From NCBI GenBank assembly GCA_040081265.1, contig JBEBGV010000020.1:3675-67674 (forward strand): a stretch of 64,000 nt of DNA, read 5' to 3'. How positions within the stretch are numbered: the first letter of the stretch is position 1; every line of letters starts with the position of its first letter. A program made the translations under genes and the position numbers. The stretch comes from JBEBGV01 sp040081265 (lineage in GTDB: Bacteria > Acidobacteriota > Vicinamibacteria > Vicinamibacterales > UBA2999). This document shows, in pieces, positions 43,770 to 51,853 of the stretch. The notes beneath the pieces were generated by a model. That model was given only the letters and a program-made list of their open reading frames with translations. It was not told where the DNA came from and did not search any database.

Positions 43770-45182
43770 TTAGCCGAGACCGAGCTCGTCGAGATGCCGC
43801 CCATGCGTTTCGAACCACGCACCGAGTCGGCGATACTGTTCGGCCTTTGCCCTGGATGGGGGCGGTTCAATCCCGAACATTTCGGCGCAGACCGCCGGAT
43901 TTTCCAGCGCCCCGTGCAGGTAGGTGCCAATGACGCGGTCTCCGCACGCCCCATCCTCGGTCCCGTCGTCGAGACGCGCGAACGGTATCGTGGGTGAACC
44001 GTCACCGGAGCGCGTGATCCCGACGTGAATTTCGTAGGCATCGAATCGAACGCCCGCCCGAGTCGTGGCGCGCACAGTGCGGGTGCGCTTCTCACGAGTG
44101 AGTTCGGTTTCGACTGGCAGCAGGCCAAGACCGGATACCGCATCGCCCAACGACTCGACACGATGCGGATCACGAATCATCGCACCCAGCATTTGATACC
44201 CACCGCAGATGCCGATGATGGTGGCGCCTTGTCTATGTCGCTCCGCTGTCCATCGATCGAGACCTTGCTCGCGCAGCCATGTCATGTCGGCAATCGTGTT
44301 CTTCGTCCCTGGCAGGAGGATGAACCGGTAGTGGGCGTCGCTCGGCGCCGACAGCCAGTCAGCCCAGGTCAAGAGTCGAAAGTCGGTGGCGTTCGACAGG
44401 TGCGGCAGACGGATGATGGCGATCGTGGCGCCGGAGGGGACCTGAGCGATCGTCTCGGTCTTCAGCGCCAGGCTGTCTTCACCGTCCAACTCGATGTCCG
44501 CATACGGAAAGACACCGAAGCACCGGGACGCGGTTCGATCTTCGAGGATGCGAACACCATTGTCGAACAGCGTGGCGTCTCCTCTGAATTTGTTGATCAC
44601 GAATCCCTTGAACAGCGCCCGCTCGGCCGGCGACAGAAGGTGTGCCGTGCCGATCACCGAGCCGAACACGCCGCCTCGCTCGATGTCCGCCACCAGGAGC
44701 CAGGGTGCCTGAATGCGGGTGACCAAACCCAGGTTGACCAGATCGTGGTCGCGCAAGTTGAGTTCGCTCACGCTGCCCGCACCCTCGATGACCACCACCT
44801 CGAACCGGCTGGCGAGACTCTCATAGGCGGCCAGCACCCGCGGGCGCAGATCGTCGACACAGGCGTAGTACTCACGCGCCGTCATCGTCTTCCACATCCG
44901 TCCGTCAACGACGACTTGCGAGGTGCCCCGTCCGTCGGGCTTGAGGAGGATAGGGTTCATGGCTGACTCCGGCTCGAGCCCACAGGCCTCGGCTTGAGCG
45001 ACCTGTGCGCGCCCGATCTCGCCACCCGACGGGCACGGATAGGAATTGTTCGACATGTTCTGGGCTTTAAAGGGTGCAACCGACACTCCCCGGCCCCTCA
45101 GCCAGGCGCATATTGCCGTCACCATCCAGCTCTTGCCGGCGTTGGACGAGGTACCGCCGACGAACAACGTTCGCGCGCTCAC
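43770..45182 (-). CDS. cobQ: Cobyric acid synthase CobQ/CbiP
   Basis: A 470-residue glutamine-dependent amidotransferase that amidates adenosylcobyrinic a,c-diamide to cobyric acid. The N-terminal dethiobiotin-synthetase-like ATP domain has GGTSSNAGKSWMV and VAPFKAQNMSNNSY. The C-terminal GATase has the nucleophile in GICGGYQMLG and the His in GTYLHG. GTG 45182 overlaps the FhuF-like stop codon (GTGA). It is the only amidation step encoded in the window. Its substrate must come from synthesis elsewhere or from salvage. Confidence 0.95.
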   Translation of the reverse strand: MSARTLFVGGTSSNAGKSWMVTAICAWLRGRGVSVAPFKAQNMSNNSYPCPSGGEIGRAQVAQAEACGLEPESAMNPILLKPDGRGTSQVVVDGRMWKTMTAREYYACVDDLRPRVLAAYESLASRFEVVVIEGAGSVSELNLRDHDLVNLGLVTRIQAPWLLVADIERGGVFGSVIGTAHLLSPAERALFKGFVINKFRGDATLFDNGVRILEDRTASRCFGVFPYADIELDGEDSLALKTETIAQVPSGATIAIIRLPHLSNATDFRLLTWADWLSAPSDAHYRFILLPGTKNTIADMTWLREQGLDRWTAERHRQGATIIGICGGYQMLGAMIRDPHRVESLGDAVSGLGLLPVETELTREKRTRTVRATTRAGVRFDAYEIHVGITRSGDGSPTIPFARLDDGTEDGACGDRVIGTYLHGALENPAVCAEMFGIEPPPSRAKAEQYRRLGAWFETHGRHLDELGLG

Positions 45183-45973
45183 GTGTGACCCGTACGGACA
45201 TGACTGCCGCCGAGCTGCTGTTCCATCCACGCCAGGTTCTTCATGAGGCGTTCCTCATGCGGTACCAGTGGACAACTCGTGCACAGTTCGCCCCGCGGAA
45301 GGAGATACCACCGGCAACAGCTCGCGCGCCGTTGATAGAGGTGGGTCACATTGCGATACGTCACCGCATGGAATCGGGGTTTCATGAGGGCGACCAGATC
45401 GTCGCCGCCAAACAACTGATCAAGGGCCGGCCATACCTCTCGCTGATCAACACCATCGAACAAGCCTGTGACGTGTGCGGCCCATGCCGAGGTCAGCAGC
45501 CCCCACGTTCCCCGACGCGAGAACCCGGCCCATGTATATAGCGCTTCGACGACTGGCGCGGCCTGATTGGCCAACTCCTGGCGCAGCACAGCAAGCAGTG
45601 CGCGTGAACTGTCACCGACTACTCCGCGCGCTTCGTGAATCGCGGTCCGTTCCAGAAACGTCGACTCCTTGAACTTGAACGACACGTTGTCGAGCGACAC
45701 GTCCGGAACGCACGCGCTGCGGACATACGGCGCGATCACCATCCCCGATGACCACCCATAGCGGAGCGCAAATGAGGCAGCAATCGTCCGGCGGTCTCTC
45801 GTCCCTGCGCGCTCGCCGATGCGCAGCAGCAGCGCGTTGAAGGGTCCAGACGAGGCATCCTGGAGATCCGCGCCAGCGATCCAGCCTGGTCCTGCAGGGA
45901 TTCCCACGTCGGGGCTCCATGAGGCCTCCAGTGCCCGCGCGTCAGCCAGTGCGACGAGGATCGGCGAGGACAC
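45179..45973 (-). CDS. FhuF-like [2Fe-2S] protein in the B12 operon
   Basis: A 264-residue protein. The C-terminus has the exact FhuF cluster motif C-C-x10-C-x2-C (SCCRWYLLPRGELCTSCPL, cysteines about 219, 220, 231 and 234). The middle resembles the FhuF/IucA-like reductase body (LRYGWSSGMVIAPYV). FhuF reduces ferric siderophores. Here it lies between btuC and cobQ, overlapping both, so a cobalt(III/II) corrinoid reductase supplying the adenosyltransferase is plausible. GTG start at 45973 overlaps the permease stop. Family assignment rests on the motif; the cobalamin role is inferred from context. Confidence 0.8.
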   Translation of the reverse strand: MSSPILVALADARALEASWSPDVGIPAGPGWIAGADLQDASSGPFNALLLRIGERAGTRDRRTIAASFALRYGWSSGMVIAPYVRSACVPDVSLDNVSFKFKESTFLERTAIHEARGVVGDSSRALLAVLRQELANQAAPVVEALYTWAGFSRRGTWGLLTSAWAAHVTGLFDGVDQREVWPALDQLFGGDDLVALMKPRFHAVTYRNVTHLYQRRASCCRWYLLPRGELCTSCPLVPHEERLMKNLAWMEQQLGGSHVRTGHT

Positions 45974-46971
45974 TACGCAGCCCGCTGACGCAAGACCCAG
46001 ATGAGATACGGGCCACCGACCAGCGCCATCACGGCACCCGCCGGAACTTCTGCTGGCGCGAGCACCACCCTGCCCACCGCGTCACATGCAGCCAGCAGCA
46101 CACCTCCCCCGAGGAAGGCGCACGGCATGAGCACACGATGGTCGGCTCCGATGCGCGTACGCACGAGATGAGGTACAACCAGCCCGACGAAGCCGATCGG
46201 GCCCGTGAGCGCGACCGTCAAGGCCGTGAGGATCGAACCAATCCCGTAGCCGGCCAGAGTCAGGCGCGCCACGGATGTCCCTCGGGTGCTGGCCCACGAC
46301 GCATCAACGGCGAGAAGATTCCACGAGCGCGCCTGCCGGATGACGAGGACCGACGACAACGCCACCGCCGCAACGAACGCCGCCAGCGTCGGGTAGTCGA
46401 TCGCATCCAGGCTGCCGATCAGCCACCGCGTGATCGAGAACGACTTGGTCGAGTTCACGACGCTGTAGATGATGATGATCGCCGCGGAACAGACACTGTT
46501 GGCCGCGAGCCCCGACAGCAGCAGGCTGAAGGACGACACACGACGGTCGCGAATAGCCGTGCCCGCAACAGCGAGGAGCACGACGCCGGCGCCCGCGAGC
46601 GAGGCAACCCAGACGGCGGGCAGTCCGGCGACGACATCCCAGTCCAGCCAAATCGCGAGAACGGCTCCAAGCGACGCACCAGCGGAGATGCCCAGGGTAT
46701 AGGGAGTCGCCAGCGCGTCACGCAGCATCGCCTGAAACAGCGCGCCGGCGAGTGACAAGGCCCCTCCGGCGAAGAGCCCGAGCAGCGTCCGCGTGACACG
46801 CAGGTGCACAAAGATCGACCAGTCGGGTTCCTGCCTCGCGCGCACGAGCGCCAGGTCCAATGCGAACGGTCCGACCAGCGGCAGGAACACGGCGGCGGCG
46901 CAGAACGCGGCTCCGAAACCCCAGATCCAACGCCGGCCGCTCACGACCGGGCTCACGAATATGCCACCCAC
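45973..46971 (-). CDS. btuC: Vitamin B12 ABC permease BtuC
   Basis: A 332-residue permease with the family stretches ALFQAMLRDALATPYTLGIS and GPIGFVGLVVPHLVRTRIG and roughly ten membrane segments. It overlaps the ATPase gene upstream and the FhuF-like gene downstream. The operon starts with a cobalamin riboswitch and a BtuB-like receptor, which makes B12 or other corrinoids its likely substrate. Confidence 0.9.
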   Translation of the reverse strand: MGGIFVSPVVSGRRWIWGFGAAFCAAAVFLPLVGPFALDLALVRARQEPDWSIFVHLRVTRTLLGLFAGGALSLAGALFQAMLRDALATPYTLGISAGASLGAVLAIWLDWDVVAGLPAVWVASLAGAGVVLLAVAGTAIRDRRVSSFSLLLSGLAANSVCSAAIIIIYSVVNSTKSFSITRWLIGSLDAIDYPTLAAFVAAVALSSVLVIRQARSWNLLAVDASWASTRGTSVARLTLAGYGIGSILTALTVALTGPIGFVGLVVPHLVRTRIGADHRVLMPCAFLGGGVLLAACDAVGRVVLAPAEVPAGAVMALVGGPYLIWVLRQRAA

Positions 46972-47723
46972 GGGCGTCCGCCAGGCGTGGCGGCGAGCAC
47001 CAGCCGATCCGAGAAGTGCGACAGCCAGTGCCCCGATGCCGTCGCCTCCTCCACCGGCATGTCGACGGCAACGCGTCCCCCCGCGATCACGATGAGGCGG
47101 GTCGCAAACGTCAGGGCGAGGTTCACGTCATGCGTGACCGCGACACAGGCAACGCCGCGGCGGCTCTCCTCCTGTAGCACAGAGAAGCAGTGCAGTTGCT
47201 GGTCGATATCCAGATGCGTCGACGGCTCATCCAGCAGCAGCACCTGAGACGCTTGAGCGAGACACGCCGCCAGCAGCACACGCTGACGCTCACCGCCGCT
47301 CAGCGTCTGCACCAGCCGGCCGCGCAGTTCCCAGCAGTGGGCGCGACGCATCGCCTCTTCCACCATCCGACGGTCTTCATCCGACTCGAACCAGCGGTCC
47401 GTGTGAGGATAGCGTCCCATCAGCACCAGTTCGTGCGCGACAAACGGCAGATCGGATCGGACCACTTGCGGGAGATGCGACACGAATCGTGCCCGCTCAC
47501 GAGAACCCCAGGAGTCAGCCCGGCGGTTGTCGAGCACGACCGAACCGGACCGAGGACGACGAAGACCAGCGATGATGTCGAGCAGGGTACTCTTGCCCGC
47601 GCCGTTGCGGCCCATGATGGCGACGACCTCGCCACCACGAACATCGAAGGTCACATCGACGAGCACATCGTTGCCGCCTGCGCTCCACGCCACATGCTCG
47701 ACGCGAAGCAGCGAGGGGTTCAT
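46953..47723 (-). CDS. btuD: Vitamin B12 ABC ATPase BtuD
   Basis: A 256-residue ATPase: Walker A GRNGAGKST, signature LSGGERQRV, Walker B VLLLDEPSTHLDI, switch VTHDVNLA. The ATG at 47723 overlaps the btuF stop (ATGA). An earlier in-frame start at 47759 would lie inside btuF and lacks support. It energises BtuC. No C-terminal extension, unlike the ATPase of the CobN operon. Confidence 0.9.
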   Translation of the reverse strand: MNPSLLRVEHVAWSAGGNDVLVDVTFDVRGGEVVAIMGRNGAGKSTLLDIIAGLRRPRSGSVVLDNRRADSWGSRERARFVSHLPQVVRSDLPFVAHELVLMGRYPHTDRWFESDEDRRMVEEAMRRAHCWELRGRLVQTLSGGERQRVLLAACLAQASQVLLLDEPSTHLDIDQQLHCFSVLQEESRRGVACVAVTHDVNLALTFATRLIVIAGGRVAVDMPVEEATASGHWLSHFSDRLVLAATPGGRPWVAYS

Positions 47724-48619
47724 CGCCCGGTTGAACCGTTCAGCAGCATCGAGACCCATTGGGCGGCCTCGACCACCCGAGGACCCGGTACAACAAGGGC
47801 GTCGGTCGTAGCGGCATGGACACGCCCAGCCTTGACTGCAGACAGGCTCGCATACGACTTCCAGAGGCGTTCATTGACCGGCTGCCGACGTGTCCGTTCA
47901 GCGTCGGTGTCCCCCATGTCAACGGTGTCAATGATGACGTCGGGGTCGAGCCTGAGAACAACCTCCATGGAGATGCGCGGATATTCGGGCTGACCCGCGA
48001 TGTCCATGACGTTAGTGCCGCCAGCGATCTGGATGAGATCGTTCAGATATCCACCAGGCCCGATCGCGACCAGGTCGGTCAGCGCTCCAGGACGACGGCC
48101 GATGATGAACAGGACGCGCGGGCGCGGCGATATCTGCGTCGGGCCGCGGACGCTCTGAAGTCGTCGTTCAACGTCGGCGACCACCTGATCGCCACGTGCG
48201 GCAACGCCAGCGGCCGCGGCGATCTGGCGGATCGATGAGAACACCCGGGCCAGGCTGGTGCCCTGCGCAATCTTCGAGTGCGGGATGCGCAGGGATTCCA
48301 GCCGTCTGGCCGGCGCGGCGGCCGCTTCGTGAATGAAGACGAGGTCCGGCCTCAGCCGTGCGATCGCCTCCACATCCGGCGCCAGATAAGAGCCAACCTT
48401 CGGCAGCGCTACGACCTCCGCCGGGAAGCGGCAGTAACTGGACACACCCACGACCCGATCGCCCAGACCGAGCGCGAAGAGGGTCTCGGTAATGCTCGGC
48501 GAGGTCGAGATGATCCGTGCTGGCCTCGTCTGCGCTGCGACCGGCAGGCTCGCGACGCATAGCAAGGCTATCGTGGCGCACAAGCACCGCAGCCTCCTGC
48601 GATTCAGGAGCGTTACCAT
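47720..48619 (-). CDS. btuF: Vitamin B12-binding protein BtuF
   Basis: A 299-residue protein with signal peptide (LCATIALLCVASLPVAAQ) and the BtuF fold (RIISTSPSITETLFALGLGD, VVGVSSYCRFP, RPDLVFIHE, AAQWVSMLL). The YCRFP and SPSITE motifs fit cobalamin-binding members. ATG 48619 overlaps the end of the adenosyltransferase gene; a longer frame upstream lies entirely within that gene and is rejected. Delivers corrinoid to BtuCD. Confidence 0.9.
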   Translation of the reverse strand: MVTLLNRRRLRCLCATIALLCVASLPVAAQTRPARIISTSPSITETLFALGLGDRVVGVSSYCRFPAEVVALPKVGSYLAPDVEAIARLRPDLVFIHEAAAAPARRLESLRIPHSKIAQGTSLARVFSSIRQIAAAAGVAARGDQVVADVERRLQSVRGPTQISPRPRVLFIIGRRPGALTDLVAIGPGGYLNDLIQIAGGTNVMDIAGQPEYPRISMEVVLRLDPDVIIDTVDMGDTDAERTRRQPVNERLWKSYASLSAVKAGRVHAATTDALVVPGPRVVEAAQWVSMLLNGSTGR

Positions 48620-49194
48620 GCGCGTGAGAAGCGGTTGCCGGCCTTCCCAGTCGCTTCCCGAAGCGAGCCGCTGACGCCCGCGTCGTGCTCGAGCTTCCGG
48701 CCGAAGAGCCACAGCAGGTCCGACAGGCGATTGACGTAGGCGAGGATGCCTGGCTGGACACTGACGCCAGACTCCTGAAGGCGCACGAGGTTCCTCTCCG
48801 CCCGGCGGCAGATGGTCCTGGCCACATCGAAGGCGGAGGCCGCACGGTGCTCGCCTGGAATGGACCAGTCTGCCAGCATGCCCTCGATCGCTTCGAGTCG
48901 ATGGACCTCGGCGGTGAGCCGCTCGACCATCGCGCCGTCGATGACGATCTGAGGCTTGGGACTTTCTGGCGGCGTCGCCAGCGATGAGCCCACCCGAAAC
49001 AGATCCTGCTGAACCGTCTTGCTGAACGCGGCCATCTCGACGTCCTCACAGATCGATCGCGCGAACCCCAGCGTCGAGTTGAGTTCGTCGATCGTGCCGT
49101 AGGCTTCCACCCGGTCCGACCCTTTTGACACGCGCACGCCGCCGGCGAGACTGGTCTCGCCGGCGTCACCCTTCATCGTGCTGATACTGCGCAT
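48613..49194 (-). CDS. Cob(I)alamin adenosyltransferase, PduO/MMAB type
   Basis: A 193-residue enzyme that transfers adenosine from ATP to Co(I) corrinoids. It shows the N-terminal ATP loop GDAGETSLAGGVRVSKGSDR, AYGTIDELNSTLGFA and ICRRAERNLVRL near the end, all typical of the PduO family. It follows the receptor gene after 13 bases. It needs a reduced cobalt substrate, which makes the FhuF-like protein in the same operon interesting. Full length. Confidence 0.95.
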   Translation of the reverse strand: MRSISTMKGDAGETSLAGGVRVSKGSDRVEAYGTIDELNSTLGFARSICEDVEMAAFSKTVQQDLFRVGSSLATPPESPKPQIVIDGAMVERLTAEVHRLEAIEGMLADWSIPGEHRAASAFDVARTICRRAERNLVRLQESGVSVQPGILAYVNRLSDLLWLFGRKLEHDAGVSGSLREATGKAGNRFSRAW

Positions 49195-49207
49195 GGGTTC
49201 CGCTCCC

Positions 49208-51529
49208 TTAGAAATTCAGCTTGTACGAGAGCTTAAACGAGGCGCCCTGCAGCGGGTAGCCGAGCTTTTCGTAATAGAACGCATCGAACATGTTGTTGAT
49301 CGAGACAACGATCGACTGACGTTGCACGACGCGGACCGACGCGGTCGCGTCGAACACGGTGAAGTTGTCGTAGGTGACGATCGGGAAGCCGGGCAGGTTG
49401 AAGTTGTTGTCCTTGCGGCCGCGCACGTAACGGCCGGAGACGCGAACGGCGAGCCGGCTCACATCAATGTCAGCGCCCGCACGAATGGTGTCGAGCGGCA
49501 CGTTCAGGATGTCCTGCTCGGGACCGTCGGCGGCGCAGGCCGGAAAGGGTCCTGGCGAGCACAGTCGTTCCTTGCGATTGAAATAGTGGGTCGTGTTTGC
49601 GTACAGCCCGATGTGGGCGCCAAGACGCTGGGCGGCTTCGATGTCCAGACCGCTGATGTGTGCGTCGAGGCCGTTCTGCACCGACAGCAGAATCGGAGCC
49701 GGGGCCGGCGGGCTGCTGATGACGATGTTGGAGATGAAGCGATTCTTGACCTTCGTCTTGAACGCCGTCACGTCGATTCGCGTACTCTGCGACGACCACT
49801 CGGCACCCACATCGAACGACGTGCTGCGCTCCGGTTGCAGATCCGGGTTGCCCTGACTGATCTGCGTCCGTCCACCAACGATTGTCGTGGTGAAGCCGGT
49901 CAGCATCGACGCTTCGGCAGGGATGAATCCGCGACCGAACGCAAAATGGGCACGCAGGCCGGCGACCAGTTCGTGCTTCACGCCAAAGCTCGGGTTGAAC
50001 ACGTCGAAGGTTGCCTCCGACGGCGTGAAGTTCGTCTTCAGCGGAGTCTCGAGCGTCTCGGCGGTGATGTGATCCAGCCGTCCACCAAGCGTCACGACGG
50101 TCCGCCCGTCACGCAGCCTCAGCGTGTTTTCAACGTACACCCCCACGGTATTCTTGCGCGCATTGGCCGAGAACGGGGCGGTCTGCTCACCCGTTCGTGC
50201 GAATGAACGACTGACGCTCTTCACCCGCTCGTAGTCGAGTCCGACAACGATGCTGTCGACTCGCGAGACGTTCCAGGAATCGCGCGCCTGCACTCCGGTC
50301 CAGCGAAGATCACTCTCGAACGACAGGTACGGAAGGAACGGTAGGTCAACGGGGTTGCTTGTCGTCACGTTCGAGGTGTGACTGCTCTCCGTCGCCGTAT
50401 AGGTGGTGAAGGCCAGGTCGTGGGCCTGGATGCGTCCGGTCACACGCCCGTCGCCGGCGTTGCGCTCGATGTTCTTGCGGCTCTGACCGACGTTGCCGGA
50501 GGTCAGGTCTGGCGGCGAGTTGATGTCGCGCCCGCGGTACACGTCGGCGTGGCCATCCAGGCGCCAGCCTTGCCCGAAGACGACGCCGAGGCGGCCGCCG
50601 GTGTCGTAGGTCTTGTAAGCCGTCGCGGGGCGCACTTCGCCGTTGCCCATGCGGAGGTCGTCTCGCTGATTGAACGTCGCCGCATTGACATCGAAGTCAA
50701 TCCGAGACGAGGCGTTCCCTCCGGCGCGGGCGGCAAACTCCGATGCTCCAAAACTTCCAAGCCCGATACGAGCGCTGCCACCCACCTTACCGGCGGACTG
50801 TCTTGTGATGACGTTGACCACCCCGCCCATCGCCGACGAGCCGTAGACGGCTGACGCCGCGCCCTTCAACACTTCGATGCGTTCAACACCGTCAACCAGC
50901 AACGCAGCAAGATTGGTCACGCCCGAGGGATGGCCGTTGATGAGCAGCAGCGAGCGCTTGTTGATGCCGCCGGTCTGTGGCCTGAATCCGCGGATCCCGA
51001 TCCCCGAGAGCGCCCCGGTATATTGCACGACGTCAACACCAGCGTTCTTCTTCAGGATGTCAGTCAGGTCCGCGCCGACGGAGCGCTCCAGATCGACCGA
51101 ATCGATGATCTCGATCTTCTGAGGGGTCTCCGACAGACGCGTCTCGACGCGCCGGGCGGTCACGACTACGCCTTCGACAAACCCTCCAGCGGCGAGGACG
51201 ATGCGCAAGGGTGCAGCGCTCGCCGCCTGGTCGAGGGTCTGCGTGATGGGCGCGAACAGATTCTGCTCGACCGACAAGGAGTAGGTGCCGGACGGCAGGT
51301 CGCGCACCGTGAACGCACCAGCCGCGTCTGACGCCGTGGTCAGGACGACCAGGCCATTGGCGTCGCGCACCGTGACTCGGGCGCCGACGATCGCACCACC
51401 GGCTTCATCAACGACCACGCCGGACGTGGATGCCGATGACTGCGCAAATGCTGACTGAGGCTGAAAGGCGCAGAGGGACAGGAAGAGGGAAAGCGAAACG
51501 GATTGGAAAGACGAGCAGGCACGAGCCAT
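49208..51529 (-). CDS. btuB: BtuB-like TonB receptor with carboxypeptidase-regulatory domain
   Basis: A 773-residue receptor from ATG 51529 (GGAGG eight bases plus spacer upstream). After the signal peptide (SVSLSLFLSLCAFQPQSAFA) comes a CarboxypepD_reg domain (GGAIVGARVTVRDANG, GTYSLSV). Next are a TonB-box-like GVVVTARR, the plug (GIRGFRPQTGGINKRSLLLI, AVYGSSAMGGVVNVITR) and a barrel ending FKLSYKLNF. The cobalamin riboswitch directly upstream and the B12 genes downstream identify corrinoids as the ligand. E. coli BtuB lacks the extra N-terminal domain. Confidence 0.9.
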   Translation of the reverse strand: MARACSSFQSVSLSLFLSLCAFQPQSAFAQSSASTSGVVVDEAGGAIVGARVTVRDANGLVVLTTASDAAGAFTVRDLPSGTYSLSVEQNLFAPITQTLDQAASAAPLRIVLAAGGFVEGVVVTARRVETRLSETPQKIEIIDSVDLERSVGADLTDILKKNAGVDVVQYTGALSGIGIRGFRPQTGGINKRSLLLINGHPSGVTNLAALLVDGVERIEVLKGAASAVYGSSAMGGVVNVITRQSAGKVGGSARIGLGSFGASEFAARAGGNASSRIDFDVNAATFNQRDDLRMGNGEVRPATAYKTYDTGGRLGVVFGQGWRLDGHADVYRGRDINSPPDLTSGNVGQSRKNIERNAGDGRVTGRIQAHDLAFTTYTATESSHTSNVTTSNPVDLPFLPYLSFESDLRWTGVQARDSWNVSRVDSIVVGLDYERVKSVSRSFARTGEQTAPFSANARKNTVGVYVENTLRLRDGRTVVTLGGRLDHITAETLETPLKTNFTPSEATFDVFNPSFGVKHELVAGLRAHFAFGRGFIPAEASMLTGFTTTIVGGRTQISQGNPDLQPERSTSFDVGAEWSSQSTRIDVTAFKTKVKNRFISNIVISSPPAPAPILLSVQNGLDAHISGLDIEAAQRLGAHIGLYANTTHYFNRKERLCSPGPFPACAADGPEQDILNVPLDTIRAGADIDVSRLAVRVSGRYVRGRKDNNFNLPGFPIVTYDNFTVFDATASVRVVQRQSIVVSINNMFDAFYYEKLGYPLQGASFKLSYKLNF

Positions 51530-51554
51530 CGATGGAGCCTCCGCGGGCAGCAAG

Positions 51555-51765
51555 TATCCCTGGGTAGGTCTCCTGGCTCGGAAGGGACGAATTCGCTAGC
51601 TGATTCGTCGGTCGCTTCACCTTCCCCGGCTGTTGACCGAGTGGTGATATCGAAGCGACACGCCTTCACTCACAGTGGCGGGACCGCGCCGGATTCGCAC
51701 CGGACTTCCCCGTTATGCCCGTCGTGGGCACCCAAGGCAGAAGGGCATCCTAGCACATTGCCCCT
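51555..51765 (-). ncRNA. Cobalamin riboswitch
   Basis: The minus strand carries GGGAAGTCCGGTGCGAATCC, CGGTCCCGCCACTGTGAG, GCCGGGGAAGGTGAAGCG and GAGCCAGGAGACCTACCC in order, the cobalamin aptamer core. It is very similar to the copy at 18320, including the flanking words TGGGTGCCCAC and GGGCATAACGGGG. It precedes the btuB-ATR-btuFDC-FhuF-cobQ-cbiZ-cbiB operon. Edges are approximate. Confidence 0.95.
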
Positions 51766-51790
51766 CACGACCATCGGCACCTGACGATGA

Positions 51791-51836
51791 GTTCAGAATC
51801 TCTTCAGATCCCAGCCGAGGCAACCTTGTCTACACT
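51791..51836 (+). promoter_or_regulatory. CTTCAG-box promoter, PepSY gene 51854
   Basis: GTTCAG (51791-51796), AATCT, CTTCAG (51802-51807), 23 bases, TACACT (51831-51836). Transcription would start about ten bases before the ATG at 51854. It lies back to back with the riboswitch promoter region of btuB. Confidence 0.65.
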
Positions 51837-51853
51837 CCCCGGCGAGGCCCCGT

